Positions 43,598 through 52,286 of a stretch of 64,000 nucleotides of DNA are shown here, piece after piece. Below the pieces are notes generated by a model that made no database searches, was not told where the DNA came from, and was given only the letters and a program-made list of their open reading frames with translations. Within the stretch, counting starts at the first letter, position 1; every line of letters begins with the position of its first letter. The DNA is from Mycobacterium sp. 1164966.3. GTDB lineage: Bacteria > Actinomycetota > Actinomycetes > Mycobacteriales > Mycobacteriaceae. The stretch covers positions 1 to 64,000 of the forward strand of contig NZ_LZSG01000026.1 of assembly GCF_001665395.1 (NCBI RefSeq), written 5' to 3'. The translations under genes and the position numbers were made by a program.

Positions 43598-44007
43598 CTA
43601 CTGCCATTCAGCCAGCAGGCGGCACGAGTGGGTCGCCAGGCGGACCGAGCTCGAGCAGCCTTGCCGACGTGCTCGACACAATCTTGGATAAGGGTCTGGT
43701 AATCGATGCCTACGTCCGCGTCTCACTGGTGGGCATCGAGTTGTTGACCATCGACGCCCGTGTGGTCGTCGCCAGTGTCGACACCTATCTGCGATTCGCG
43801 GAGGCGGTCAACCGCCTCGACATAGCAGAGGAGGACCCCAAAGCGGGTCTGCCTGAAATTGTGGACGACGTCACGTCTGGGGCGGCCAAGAGCAAGACGC
43901 AGGGCGTACTGGATGCGGCAGGCGAGAAGCTGGGGGACTTACTCAATCAAAAAGAGCCACAGCGGAAGAAAGCAACCCGGGTGCGAAGCCAGCGGGAGGA
44001 CCGATGA
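43594..44007 (+). CDS. gvpA: Gas vesicle structural protein GvpA
   Basis: The 137-aa product contains the GvpA rib-forming core: [54 protein letters not shown]. It has the beta-hairpin and flanking amphipathic helices that build the gas vesicle wall. The ~55-residue Lys/Asp/Gln-rich C-terminal extension is longer than the ~70-aa cyanobacterial GvpA and typical of actinobacterial forms. It overlaps gvpZ-like and gvpF genes by four bases each. It is the best candidate for the main shell protein because its core is closest to canonical GvpA. Confidence 0.92.
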   Translation: MTTAIQPAGGTSGSPGGPSSSSLADVLDTILDKGLVIDAYVRVSLVGIELLTIDARVVVASVDTYLRFAEAVNRLDIAEEDPKAGLPEIVDDVTSGAAKSKTQGVLDAAGEKLGDLLNQKEPQRKKATRVRSQREDR

Positions 44008-44801
44008 GCACTTCACAGGAAACGAAGGATCGGTCTGACCGGTCACAAAACGGCAGCGCCGTTTACGTGTACGGGATCGTTCCGGGCGACGTCGAGGTCG
44101 AGGAATCCGCTCAGGGCGTCTGTGATCCGCCCGTAGCGGTGGATATCGTCCACGAGGGGGACATCGCGGCTCTTGTCAGCGTCATTTCCACCGATTGCGC
44201 GCTGGGCACCCCCGAAGATCTGCAAGCGCACGCAAAGCTATTGGACGGTACGGCTCGCGTCGCGCCGGTCCTGCCGTTGCGGTTTGGCGCCGTTATGACC
44301 GACGAGGAGGCCGTGGCGGAAGAACTGCTGCGGGATCACCATGACGAATTTGCCCAAGCGCTCAAAGCTCTTGAAGGTCAAGCCGAATACATCGTCAAGG
44401 GCCGCTACGTTGAGAAAGCCTTCCTCACCCGGCTGTTATCGGAGAACGAACAGGCGCAACAGCTGGCGGCCGACATCCGCGACAAGTCCGAAGACGCGTC
44501 GCGGAATTCGCGGATCGCGCTAGGCGAACTCATTTCGAATGCCGTTGAGGCAATGCGGGAAACCGATACCAAAGCTGTGATCGAGGAGCTTGACGGCATT
44601 GCCAAACAGGTCAACCCGCGTGATCCGACACACGAGTGGGACGCCGTCCACGTCGCCCTGCTGGGAGAGGTCGAGCGTCAAAGCGAGCTGGAAGAGCTAT
44701 TGGAACGGCTGAACGAAAATGCCGACGGACGAATGCAATTGCGGTTGCTGGGCCCGTTGGCCGCGTACGACTTCGTCGTCGCCGGCGCCGCGGAGGGCTG
44801 A
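44004..44801 (+). CDS. gvpF: Gas vesicle protein GvpF (GvpF/L family)
   Basis: The 265-aa protein shows the GvpF/L pattern: [12 protein letters not shown] at the start of the ferredoxin-like N-domain, [49 protein letters not shown], and the C-terminal [11 protein letters not shown]. GvpF/L proteins are accessory factors that bind GvpA and help start or stabilise vesicle assembly. It is co-translated with gvpA (ATGA overlap), and gvpG follows three bases after its stop. A second member, gvpL, lies at 45755. Confidence 0.92.
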   Translation: MSTSQETKDRSDRSQNGSAVYVYGIVPGDVEVEESAQGVCDPPVAVDIVHEGDIAALVSVISTDCALGTPEDLQAHAKLLDGTARVAPVLPLRFGAVMTDEEAVAEELLRDHHDEFAQALKALEGQAEYIVKGRYVEKAFLTRLLSENEQAQQLAADIRDKSEDASRNSRIALGELISNAVEAMRETDTKAVIEELDGIAKQVNPRDPTHEWDAVHVALLGEVERQSELEELLERLNENADGRMQLRLLGPLAAYDFVVAGAAEG

Positions 44802-44804
44802 GGG

Positions 44805-45062
44805 GTGGGGCTCTTCTCCGGCATCGTATTGCTGCCGCTGGCTCCGGTGCGCGGAGTGATCCGGCTCGCCGAGGTCATCCAGGAGCACGTAGAGCAGGAA
44901 CTGCACAACCCTGCTCACACCCGCCGGAAACTCGAAGAACTCGCGCAAGCGCGAGAGCGTGGTGAAATCTCGGCCGACGAGGAAAGGCAACTCCAAAGAA
45001 AGATTCTTGAGCCCAGGGTCAAGCCGGCGAACCCAGATACCCCGGCTCCTGAGGAGGACTGA
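44805..45062 (+). CDS. gvpG: Gas vesicle protein GvpG
   Basis: The 85-aa product has the short GvpG organisation: a hydrophobic N-terminus with Pro (LFSGIVLLPLAPVRGVIRLAEVIQEHVEQEL), then a charged helix (TRRKLEELAQARERGEISADEERQLQRKIL) and a Pro-rich end. GvpG is an assembly accessory protein. GTG 44805 has GAGG just upstream. It sits in the conserved F-G order. Confidence 0.88.
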   Translation: MGLFSGIVLLPLAPVRGVIRLAEVIQEHVEQELHNPAHTRRKLEELAQARERGEISADEERQLQRKILEPRVKPANPDTPAPEED

Positions 45063-45067
45063 GAAAA

Positions 45068-45388
45068 ATGCCAAGGCGCGCCCGCACAGAATCGCAATAT
45101 GACCGCGACGAGCCGGCGCTGACGGCCCGAGAAGCCGTCGACGTCGTTCGGGAGAACATCACCGAGATCGCCGGTGGAGAACCTGTGCGGATCACTTCGG
45201 TGGCGCCCAGCGACGAAGGCGGCTGGATCGTCGAAGTCGAAACCGTTGAGGACAGACGCATTCCGTCGTCCGCCGACATGCTCGCCCTCTACGAAGTGGA
45301 ACTCGATTCCGACGGGGAGATGCTGGCGTATCGAAGACTCCGTCGCTACATGCGAGGCCAGACCGACAACGGAGGTGCGCCGGAGTGA
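45068..45388 (+). CDS. gvpO: Gas vesicle protein GvpO
   Basis: The 106-aa product has an acidic/Arg N-terminus and the GvpO domain AREAVDVVRENITEIAGGEPVRITSVAPSDEGGWIVEVETVEDRRIPSSADMLALYEVELDSDGEMLAYRRLRRYMRG. The ending YRRxRRYxRG is diagnostic. GvpO is thought to have an accessory or regulatory role. Unlike in Streptomyces, where it is first in the operon, here it lies between gvpG and gvpJ. It overlaps gvpJ by four bases. Confidence 0.9.
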   Translation: MPRRARTESQYDRDEPALTAREAVDVVRENITEIAGGEPVRITSVAPSDEGGWIVEVETVEDRRIPSSADMLALYEVELDSDGEMLAYRRLRRYMRGQTDNGGAPE

Positions 45389-45765
45389 CTCTCGTCCCTG
45401 GCGATGACTTCTCGCCCGCGCAGCAGAGGGGCGGGTCCGCTATGTCCGGCCCGCAGTCGACGAACCTCGGCGACATCTTGGAGCGCGTGCTTGACACCGG
45501 GATCGTCATCGCCGGCGACATCCGGGTAAATCTCCTTGACATCGAGCTCCTGACGATCAAGTTGCGGTTGGTCGTCGCGTCTCTTGAGACGGCCAAGGAA
45601 GCCGGAATCAATTGGTGGGAAAACGATCCGTGGCTGACAGGCAAGTCATCCGAACTCCAACTCGAGAACGAACGGCTGCGAAAACGTATCGAACAGCTTG
45701 AGCAGGGGAACGGTCAGCGGCCTCCGATCAAAGGCCGAGCCGTGGAGCACGAGGATGTCGACTGA
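45385..45765 (+). CDS. gvpJ: Gas vesicle protein GvpJ (GvpA/J family)
   Basis: The 126-aa product has a GvpA-fold core (LGDILERVLDTGIVIAGDIRVNLLDIELLTIKLRLVVASLETAKEAGINWWENDPWL). The NLLDIELLTIKLRL and WWENDP features distinguish GvpJ from GvpA. A C-terminal coiled coil (LQLENERLRKRIEQLEQG) follows. GvpJ-type proteins are minor shell or nucleation components. The start is GTG 45385, overlapping the gvpO stop; ATG 45442 would remove 19 residues and still keep the core. Confidence 0.88.
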   Translation: MTLVPGDDFSPAQQRGGSAMSGPQSTNLGDILERVLDTGIVIAGDIRVNLLDIELLTIKLRLVVASLETAKEAGINWWENDPWLTGKSSELQLENERLRKRIEQLEQGNGQRPPIKGRAVEHEDVD

Positions 45766-46531
45766 AGGCGTTTGGATGTATGCGGTTGTCCGTGCGGAAT
45801 TGGCCGCCGACGGCTTTGGTCGCCTGCTGGGTGTCGCTGGTAGACCGGTGCGGGCCGTGACTGCTGCCGGTCTAACGGCAGCCGTCGAAACCGTCGGTCT
45901 TGATCAGTTCGGCGAGGAGCCGCTGCGCCAGAACCTGGAAGACTTCGACTGGTTGGCGGCTACGGCACGTGCCCATGATGCAGTGATTTCCGCGATCGCC
46001 CAAAACGGTCCGATCGTTCCGATGCGCATCGCGACGGTATTCCTTGACGACGCCCGGGTACGTGAGTTGCTGGAAGCCAGGACGGACTACTTTGTTGCCG
46101 CGTTGGAGCGGGTTACTGCGCGAGACGAGTTGGGCGTCAAGGCATATGCCGACCCCAAGATGCTCACCGGTGATATCGAACCGAGTGAATCGAGTGGGAA
46201 GCTTTCGGGCACTGCGTATCTCATGCGGCGCCGTAAGGCACTCGCCGCGCAGGACGATGCCTTTCGCATCGCCGCCGCGCACGCCGAACGCATTCACGCC
46301 GGACTGTTGAAACACGCGGTCGACGGGAAACGCAAGCCGGCAAGCGATCGCCGTCTTTCTGGGCGCGAGGGCTGGACGGTGCTGAATGGGACGTATCTCG
46401 TGGCGAAGGACGAGGTCGACGCGTTCAGGGCAGCGGTCGCGACCATTGAACGGAACACGCCGGGCATCGAACTCGAGATCACTGGTCCCTGGCCGCCGTA
46501 TTCGTTCGCCGGTGACGCGGTCGGCACGTGA
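45755..46531 (+). CDS. gvpL: Gas vesicle protein GvpL (GvpF/L family)
   Basis: The 258-aa second GvpF/L protein shows WMYAVVRAELAADGFGRLLGVAG, AVISAIAQNGPIVPMRIATVFLDDARVRELLEAR, GVKAYADPKML, SGTAYLMRRRKAL, and a final ELEITGPWPPYSFAG. It differs from gvpF mainly in the longer inserted helices after the central strand. ATG 45755 has GGAG seven bases upstream and overlaps gvpJ by 11 bases. It is probably an assembly chaperone acting with GvpF. Confidence 0.9.
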   Translation: MSTEGVWMYAVVRAELAADGFGRLLGVAGRPVRAVTAAGLTAAVETVGLDQFGEEPLRQNLEDFDWLAATARAHDAVISAIAQNGPIVPMRIATVFLDDARVRELLEARTDYFVAALERVTARDELGVKAYADPKMLTGDIEPSESSGKLSGTAYLMRRRKALAAQDDAFRIAAAHAERIHAGLLKHAVDGKRKPASDRRLSGREGWTVLNGTYLVAKDEVDAFRAAVATIERNTPGIELEITGPWPPYSFAGDAVGT

Positions 46532-46734
46532 CTGAGGTATTGCCCGCGGATAACGACCGAGAGCTCGCTCTGGTCGACCTGCTCGATCGCGTGCTGGCCG
46601 GAGGTGTAGTAATCAGCGGCGACGTCACGCTGTCGATCGCAGACGTGGATTTGGTCGTCATTTCTTTGCGTACTTTGATTTCGTCGGTGGGTTCGTTGCT
46701 GCCCGAAGACCTTTCGCTGGACGGCGCCGGATGA
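46528..46734 (+). CDS. gvpS: Gas vesicle protein GvpS (GvpA/J/S family)
   Basis: The 68-aa product is the shortest GvpA-fold member here: ELALVDLLDRVLAGGVVISGDVTLSIADVDLVVISLRTLISSV, without a long tail. The SIADVDLVVISLR strand pattern fits actinobacterial GvpS. It is a minor shell-related protein. GTG 46528 and the next ATG 46731 overlap their neighbours by four bases. Confidence 0.87.
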   Translation: MTEVLPADNDRELALVDLLDRVLAGGVVISGDVTLSIADVDLVVISLRTLISSVGSLLPEDLSLDGAG

Positions 46735-47069
46735 CCGAACCCGATCACGAGGTGCAGCGCACCGACCTCGCTGCGCCGAGGCAGCGCATAAATTCCGATC
46801 CCGAATCCGTTGAACGTGGCTTGGTCAGCCTGGTGCTCACTCTGGTGGAGTTGCTGCGTCAGCTGATGGAACGTCAGGCCATTCGACGGGTCGACCGCGG
46901 TGATTTGACTGATGAGCAGATCGAACGCATCGGGACAACGTTGATGCTGTTGGAAGAGAAGATGACTGAGTTGCGCGAGCACTTTGATCTGAAGCCCGAG
47001 GACCTCAACATCGACTTGGGCCCGCTGGGCCCTTTGCTTCCGACAACGGACAACAAGCGAGCCGGCTGA
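46731..47069 (+). CDS. gvpK: Gas vesicle protein GvpK
   Basis: The 112-aa product contains the GvpK core: DPESVERGLVSLVLTLVELLRQLMERQAIRRVDRGDLTDEQIERIGTTLMLLEEKMTELREHFDL. It ends in DLNIDLGPLGPLLP. GvpK is a conserved helical accessory protein. It is the last gvp gene; its stop codon lies inside the first arm of a strong terminator. Confidence 0.92.
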   Translation: MTEPDHEVQRTDLAAPRQRINSDPESVERGLVSLVLTLVELLRQLMERQAIRRVDRGDLTDEQIERIGTTLMLLEEKMTELREHFDLKPEDLNIDLGPLGPLLPTTDNKRAG

Positions 47070-47086
47070 GCGTGTCAGCCGGCTCG
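47058..47086 (+). terminator. Terminator of the gas vesicle operon
   Basis: CGAGCCGGCTGA (47058-47069) and TCAGCCGGCTCG (47075-47086) are perfect complements around a five-base GCGTG loop, followed by TCTT. The left arm includes the gvpK stop codon. It could also act for the convergent exported-protein gene. Confidence 0.8.
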
Positions 47087-47332
47087 TCTTGATGCAGCCG
47101 TCAACGTCGCAGAATGCCCGATCGTCTACGTGTCCACGCGGCTGCGACGATGGCGACACCACCCGCCGCCACGATGACCTGAACCAAGAGTTCCAGCCAA
47201 TCGACGCCACTGGTGTCGGTCGGGATATGGATCGCGCGAGCCAGCGCCGTATCGGCCTGAATGCGCCGTTGCTCAGCCGCTACACAGCGTCACAACGTCG
47301 GCATATCGGGGTCAACCGAATCACAGCCACCC

Positions 47333-47926
47333 TCAGCGGGTCGGCCCGGGCTGAGTCGGTTGGCCGGATACCGGACCGCCAGCCGGCGGCGGACCGGTCG
47401 GCGCATCCTTGACCCCGGACATCTGAGTGATCGGGGCGGCAGGCACAGCATCCAGGGGAGCGCCAGCGGCCGCCGGACCGCCCAGCGCGATCAGGGGAGC
47501 GCCGGCAGGTATCACCGGCGCGACTGGCACCGGAGCACCCGCCGGCACCGGCGGCACGATCGGCAGCGGCGCCCCCAGGGGCCCGGGCACTGCCACTGGG
47601 ACACCCGCCGGGACCGGTGCGATACCAGACATGTCAGTGAGAGCAGCGCCGCATACAGGTCCGCCGGCGGCTACGGGTCCGGCAGCTACCGGCCCACCAG
47701 CTGCTACGGGCCCACCGGCAGCAGCGGGTCCACCACCAGCTATGGGTCCGCCGGCAGCTGCCGGTCCGCCCGCGCCGGCCGGGACCTCGCCCGCCTGCTG
47801 GTGCGTACACGCGGGGCCGCCCGTTATCAGCGGTGCGGCTGCAGCGTCTGGGCTCAACGCGATAGCGGCTCCGCACAACCCAGCGCAGGCCACTGTTTTG
47901 ATGTTGAACCAATCGACGATCGCCAT
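47333..47926 (-). CDS. Exported Gly/Pro/Ala-repeat protein
   Basis: ATG 47926 is preceded by an excellent GGAGG site. The 197-aa protein has a signal peptide (IKTVACAGLCGAAIALSPDAAAAP). A low-complexity body then runs with repeated GGPAAAG/GGPVAAG units, followed by PVPAGVPVAVPGPLGAPLPIVPPVPAGAPVPV. Two Cys (PACTHQQ, PVCGAAL) flank the first repeat block. It resembles surface-exposed mycobacterial low-complexity proteins. The frame is open upstream to 48100, but that part lacks a ribosome binding site. It is convergent with the gvp operon. Confidence 0.72.
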   Translation of the reverse strand: MAIVDWFNIKTVACAGLCGAAIALSPDAAAAPLITGGPACTHQQAGEVPAGAGGPAAAGGPIAGGGPAAAGGPVAAGGPVAAGPVAAGGPVCGAALTDMSGIAPVPAGVPVAVPGPLGAPLPIVPPVPAGAPVPVAPVIPAGAPLIALGGPAAAGAPLDAVPAAPITQMSGVKDAPTGPPPAGGPVSGQPTQPGPTR

Positions 47927-48115
47927 CAGCGTCGCCTCCTTATTCGCGCTCAGGTAGTCCCGCAATTGCTGCGCGGAACCGCATAGCCGTACCGAAGTCG
48001 TGTTTCGACAACCGGGCCAATTGTCAGCAGCAAAATCTGGAGCACCGACACGCCGCACCGCGGCGTTTCCAAATAGTGACGTGCGGACGCCGCTGATCAA
48101 GGGCGCTGGGCAGAG

Positions 48116-48940
48116 TTAGACGTCCCGGCTGGGTTTTCGACCCCAGGCGGCGACCACCAAGCCACCCCGGTAGAGAAACGAAGGATCTTCCAGGGCGCGT
48201 TGCGCGTCCGACACGTCGGACTGCCCCACAACTCCGCTGGCGACCATGGCGTCATCCACGGGCCGAAAGGACTGAATCATCAACTGCGACATTGGGCTGC
48301 GACCGGGCCCCACCAAAGCAACGCCCTCATTCCCCAGATCGATCAGGTCCAGCCGCGTCATGTGGACCGGTAGGGTACGGCCGAAGCGCAGATCCATCAC
48401 GCCGCGTGCCAGTAAAAACATGATCCGGGCCTGGGCGCACCGGTCAAATGCCGCGGCGAATGGATGAGCCGGGTCAGCCGCCTCAACGGTGCCGTTGTCG
48501 ACGTCTTCGATCATCAGCCAGCCACCGGGCTTCAGCGCAGTGGCCAAGCGCCGGAGCACTGCTACTGGATCGCGCAGATGCATCAAGACATTTCGAGCGT
48601 GTACGAGGTCATACGACGACGGCTCGATGGGATCTTGAGTTATGTCGCATCGACGGACCTCGACGTTTTGTGCGTTGATGTCGCTGAGAAACCGCACATC
48701 GAGGTCAGCGGCCACGACTTTCCCGGCGAAACCTACCCGTTGAGCGAGCCAGCGCGTTACGGACCCCGCGCCGGCACCCACCTCAAGGCATCGCCAACCT
48801 TGGGTGACACCGATCGCGTCAAGCTGACGGAGCGTGGACGGATCGTTGAACCGCTCGATCAACCGCAAGCGCGTGAGTTCGCCGGCCGCTTCGTGGTCGG
48901 TCCAGAAGTAGCCGTCGCTCCGGGTTTCCTGTTGGCTCAA
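48116..48940 (-). CDS. Class I SAM-dependent methyltransferase
   Basis: The 274-aa protein has SAM motif I (CLEVGAGAGSVTRWLAQRVG), VVAADLDVRFL at the end of strand 2, YDLVHARNVLMHL, and LKPGGWLMIEDVDNG. The N-terminal YFWTDHEAAGELTRLRLIERFNDP is typical of mycobacterial members. The start is TTG 48940, supported by AAGGGG five bases upstream. It may methylate a lipid or small molecule. The gene diverges from the VOC protein gene. Confidence 0.85.
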   Translation of the reverse strand: MSQQETRSDGYFWTDHEAAGELTRLRLIERFNDPSTLRQLDAIGVTQGWRCLEVGAGAGSVTRWLAQRVGFAGKVVAADLDVRFLSDINAQNVEVRRCDITQDPIEPSSYDLVHARNVLMHLRDPVAVLRRLATALKPGGWLMIEDVDNGTVEAADPAHPFAAAFDRCAQARIMFLLARGVMDLRFGRTLPVHMTRLDLIDLGNEGVALVGPGRSPMSQLMIQSFRPVDDAMVASGVVGQSDVSDAQRALEDPSFLYRGGLVVAAWGRKPSRDV

Positions 48941-49043
48941 ACAATCCCCTTAGAACGGCTGCGGCGCGGTATCTGGCTACGGTATCGCGCGAATTTGCGG
49001 ATATCAGTCTGACAGCGCCTGGGTGCGCCGCTAATGTGAGAAC

Positions 49044-49523
49044 GTGCTTACCGGTCTGGCCCACACCGGTGTGTGCGTGCCCGACTGCGAGGCCGCAGTG
49101 GCGTTCTACCGGGACGTGCTGGGCATGCGGGTGCTCTCGCCGCCGTACGTGATGGACGGCGACGCGATCCGCGACGACATGGGTCAACTGGTCGCGGACC
49201 CCACGATGAAGGCGGCGATTGTCGGCTTCGACGGTTACGGCGACCGGGTGCTCGAGGTGATCGAGTATCTGGGTGCCGAGGGAACCGAGCAGCGGAGCAA
49301 CGCGGCCCTCACGGACTTCGGCCTGTCGCACGTCGGATTGATTTGCGACGACGTCGAAGCCACCCGGGCGGAATTGGAAAGCAAGGGTGTGCGATTTCTC
49401 GTCGATGGCGTCGCGGATGTCGCCCGGGTGCGCACCACATGGTTCGTCGACCCGTGGGGAGTGGTGTTCATTCTCGTGGAGAAGAGCAGGCCCGAGCGAC
49501 CGTACTTTGCGCAGTGGCCGTGA
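49044..49523 (+). CDS. VOC-family (glyoxalase/dioxygenase-like) protein
   Basis: The 159-aa protein has two beta-alpha-beta-beta-beta modules: HTGVCVPDCEAAVAFYRDVLGMRVL and GLSHVGLICDDVEATRAELESKGVRFL. The second module ends in VDPWGVVFILVEK. Metal-binding residues (His in HTGV, Glu in LEVIEYL, His in SHVGL, Glu in LVEK) appear conserved, so an enzyme is likely. GTG 49044 is the start. Its stop overlaps the monooxygenase start by four bases, so both act together. Confidence 0.85.
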   Translation: MLTGLAHTGVCVPDCEAAVAFYRDVLGMRVLSPPYVMDGDAIRDDMGQLVADPTMKAAIVGFDGYGDRVLEVIEYLGAEGTEQRSNAALTDFGLSHVGLICDDVEATRAELESKGVRFLVDGVADVARVRTTWFVDPWGVVFILVEKSRPERPYFAQWP

Positions 49524-50962
49524 AACCGCGAGTCGCGGTCATCGGCGCGGGCGCCGGTGGCATCGCGATGGCTATTCAACTTCTCGACAGTGGTTGGGGT
49601 GAAGGCGATTTCACGATCTTCGACCGTGCCGACGGGTTCGGCGGGACGTGGCGGCACAACACGTTTCCCGGCGCGGCGTGCGATGTGCCGTCGCACCTGT
49701 ACTCGTATTCGTTCGCGCTCAACCCGAGGTGGAGCAAGACGTATGCGAACCAGCCCGAGATTCTGGACTACCTCGAAGCGGTGGCGATCAAAGGCGGGCT
49801 TGACCGGCACCTGCGCGCCAACACGCGGATCGACACGATGCAATGGTCGGACCGCGAGCACCGCTGGACGCTGACTACCGACGACGGCTCCGAGCACGAC
49901 TTCGATGTGGTGGTCAGTGCGGTGGGAATGCTTGACGTACCGAACATTCCAGCGATACCCGGCGCGGAGACGTTCCGTGGTCGCGCATTTCACTCGTCGC
50001 GGTGGGACCACAGTCGTTCGACCGCCGGTGAGCGCGTCGCATCGATCGGCACCGGGGCCAGTGCGATCCAGTACGTTCCGGCAATTGCGCCAGAAACCAC
50101 GCACCTCACCGTGTTTCAGCGCTCCGCGATCTGGGTGGCGCCGCGATTCGATTTTCCGTACACACCCGAGCAGCAAGAGCTGTTCGAGCGCGACCCGCGC
50201 GAGGCGCAGAAAATCCGTGACGAAGTCTGGAACGCGTACGAGGCATCAAGCTTCGACGCCGAGTCCGACCAGATCCGCGAAGCCACCGAGCTCGCGTACA
50301 GCTACCTGATGCGCAAGGTGGCCGATCCCGTGCTGCGCGCGAAACTCACACCGGACTACCCGGCGGGGTGCAAGCGCCCGTTGATGTCACGCGAGTGGTT
50401 CCCGACCTTCGCGCTGCCGAACGTGCGGCTGGAGACGTCGCCGATAATCCGGTTCACCGAGAATGGGCTACTGACTGCCGACGGCAACGAGCATCGGGTC
50501 GACACGGTCATCTACGGCACCGGTTTCAAGGCCGCCGACTACCTCAGCAGCATCGACGTCTACGGCGGCGGTGGGCGGCGGCTCCGCGACGATTGGCGCG
50601 AAGGCGCTGAGGCTTACCTGGGCACCCTCGTCGCCGGATATCCGAACTTATTCGTTCTGTACGGTCCAAACACCAACGGCGTCAACTCAATTCTGTATAT
50701 CCACGAGGTCCAGTCCGACCTCGTCCGGCGCCTGCTGGACTTGATGGCTGAGCGCAGAGCCAGCGCGATCGAAGTGAAACGCGAAGCGCAGGACGCGTAC
50801 AACGCCGAGCTTCAAGCGGCGATGCAGGGCAAGGTCTGGCTGGCTTGCGACAACTATTTTCGTCATCCGAGCGGCAAAGTCGTCACGCAGCTGCCGTTTT
50901 CCGGCAAGGACTTCGCCGACCGTGCCCGGAATGTGGCTGTCAAAGACTTCCACCTGTGCTGA
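49520..50962 (+). CDS. Baeyer-Villiger-type flavin monooxygenase
   Basis: The 480-aa protein has FAD motif VAVIGAGAGGIA and the Baeyer-Villiger fingerprint FRGRAFHSSRWD at residues 152-163 (FxGxxxHxxxWD). The NADPH motif ASIGTGASAIQ and DTVIYGTGFKAADYL near the C-terminus are also present. GTG 49520 (MKPRVAV) overlaps the VOC stop (GTGA); the ORF extends upstream in the wrong frame of that gene. Such enzymes convert ketones to esters or lactones. Coupling with a VOC protein suggests a ring-opening step. Confidence 0.9.
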   Translation: MKPRVAVIGAGAGGIAMAIQLLDSGWGEGDFTIFDRADGFGGTWRHNTFPGAACDVPSHLYSYSFALNPRWSKTYANQPEILDYLEAVAIKGGLDRHLRANTRIDTMQWSDREHRWTLTTDDGSEHDFDVVVSAVGMLDVPNIPAIPGAETFRGRAFHSSRWDHSRSTAGERVASIGTGASAIQYVPAIAPETTHLTVFQRSAIWVAPRFDFPYTPEQQELFERDPREAQKIRDEVWNAYEASSFDAESDQIREATELAYSYLMRKVADPVLRAKLTPDYPAGCKRPLMSREWFPTFALPNVRLETSPIIRFTENGLLTADGNEHRVDTVIYGTGFKAADYLSSIDVYGGGGRRLRDDWREGAEAYLGTLVAGYPNLFVLYGPNTNGVNSILYIHEVQSDLVRRLLDLMAERRASAIEVKREAQDAYNAELQAAMQGKVWLACDNYFRHPSGKVVTQLPFSGKDFADRARNVAVKDFHLC

Positions 50963-51014
50963 CGGCAGGCAGTGGGCGTCGCAAGTGCCGGTACGCGCGT
51001 AAACTCCGTGGTCC

Positions 51015-51644
51015 ATGTATCAAGGGCCGGCGACACTGCTGCAGAATCAATCCCAGACCCGACGGGTGTTCTGGTTCGTCGGCGGCGGCATACTGCTGCT
51101 GACCGTTGTGGCGGTGCTTCTGCTGCCCGCAGGTTACAAGCGCTACGCCGCATACGTCGGCGCCGGGGCGATGCTCGCTGTGTACCCGGCGGCGTTGTCG
51201 CGCTCGTTCAAGCCGAAGCTGGTTCCCGTCAATTTGTACGTCGACCAGACCGGCATCTACGTCGACAACGCTCCGCTGGCACGGCGCGAGGACATCACGC
51301 AGGCATACATCCGGCCTGCTTTCGACAAGAAGACGCACCGCTACTCGGGCGGCTACGGATCGTCGATGGGTCCGTACCGGTTCAGCATCACGACGCCGGC
51401 GTACCCCTTGACGCTCGAAATGATGACTCGGAGCGGCCAGCTGAATATCGATCCAGGCGGTGAGGGCCCCGCCGGCGAAATCCTGACCGCTCTGGGCATT
51501 CCCGTAACCACGTGCGCGCCGGATTACCGGCCGCAGCCCAGCCGGAGTAGTTGGGTGGCCACGGCGGTGATCATCGTGGTGTTCGTGGCAGCGTTTCTCG
51601 GCTACTACTTCTTCATGGCGTACAAAACGATGCATCGCCACTGA
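51015..51644 (+). CDS. Membrane protein, 209 aa, unknown function
   Basis: It has two N-terminal helices (VFWFVGGGILLLTVVAVLLLP, YVGAGAMLAVYPAALS). A ~110-residue beta-rich domain follows (VPVNLYVDQTGIYVDNAPLARREDITQAYIRP, YRFSITTPAYPLTLEMMTRSG), then a C-terminal helix (WVATAVIIVVFVAAFLGYYFFM). The middle resembles PH-like domains in topology only. No family recognised. It follows the monooxygenase by 52 bases. Confidence 0.7.
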   Translation: MYQGPATLLQNQSQTRRVFWFVGGGILLLTVVAVLLLPAGYKRYAAYVGAGAMLAVYPAALSRSFKPKLVPVNLYVDQTGIYVDNAPLARREDITQAYIRPAFDKKTHRYSGGYGSSMGPYRFSITTPAYPLTLEMMTRSGQLNIDPGGEGPAGEILTALGIPVTTCAPDYRPQPSRSSWVATAVIIVVFVAAFLGYYFFMAYKTMHRH

Positions 51645-51791
51645 GGATGGGTGGAAAACCTTGGCTCTGATAGGTTTTCGGCCGCGCCGACGAGATCGCA
51701 GGGCAGGGATGCCTGTGAGCTTGATTCGCGTACTCGTGCGCACTACGCGAGCATTGGCCGAAGCGGTTAGCCACGAAACGGGAGCAGGTTG

Positions 51792-52268
51792 ATGTTCGAC
51801 GATCCGGCGCGCCTCGCCAAGTTCTTCGCTCGCGCCAATACGGTCGTTCGGCCTTTGCTTAAATCACCATTTCACTCGCTAGCCAGCGGTCGCTTGATGC
51901 TCTTGAGCTACACAGGCGGCAAGACGGGCAAGCGGTACAGCTTCGCTACCGGCTATTTCCCTTGGGATGACGGCGACATAATCATTCTGAGCTCTGCCAA
52001 CTGGCCCAAGACGTTCGGCGGTGCGCGAAATGTGGAGGTACTCATCAAGCGCCACTGGTTCGCTGCGCAGCCAACCGTAATCCGGCAACTCGAGCAGAAG
52101 GCAAGCATGCTCGGTGAGTTCGCCAAGCGCAATGGACCTCGAGCCGCAAGGGGACTGATGCTAGGCCTACCGGCAGATCGTCAGCCGGACCAGCAAGAGC
52201 TGTTCGATGCGGCAGCCAAGACGACGATCGTCCGCTTCGCGATAGAACCCAAGGCGGGATCGACCTGA
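51792..52268 (+). CDS. Deazaflavin (F420)-dependent nitroreductase-family protein
   Basis: The 158-aa protein has the DDN/pyridoxamine-oxidase-like split barrel: RLMLLSYTGGKTGKRYSFATGYF, DGDIIILSSANWPKTFGGARNVEVLIKRHWFAAQPTVI. The TGGKTGKRY segment contacts F420 in this family. It probably reduces quinones or other electrophiles with F420H2. ATG 51792 has GGAG upstream; TTG 51789 is also open. It ends 18 bases before the first tRNA-Gly remnant. Confidence 0.85.
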   Translation: MFDDPARLAKFFARANTVVRPLLKSPFHSLASGRLMLLSYTGGKTGKRYSFATGYFPWDDGDIIILSSANWPKTFGGARNVEVLIKRHWFAAQPTVIRQLEQKASMLGEFAKRNGPRAARGLMLGLPADRQPDQQELFDAAAKTTIVRFAIEPKAGST

Positions 52269-52286
52269 AACCCTGGTGCTTCGCGC

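Noticed and set aside
47101..47289. Minus-strand frame with a hydrophobic helix and RRR-rich end (VIVAAGGVAIVAAAWTRRR)
   Set aside because: It looks like a small membrane protein, but there is no ATG or GTG upstream of the helix and no ribosome binding site; only an internal TTG would give 28 residues.
47640..47780. Tandem GC-rich repeats, possible CRISPR-like array
   Set aside because: They are in-frame codon repeats of GGPxAAG in the exported protein, with no spacers.
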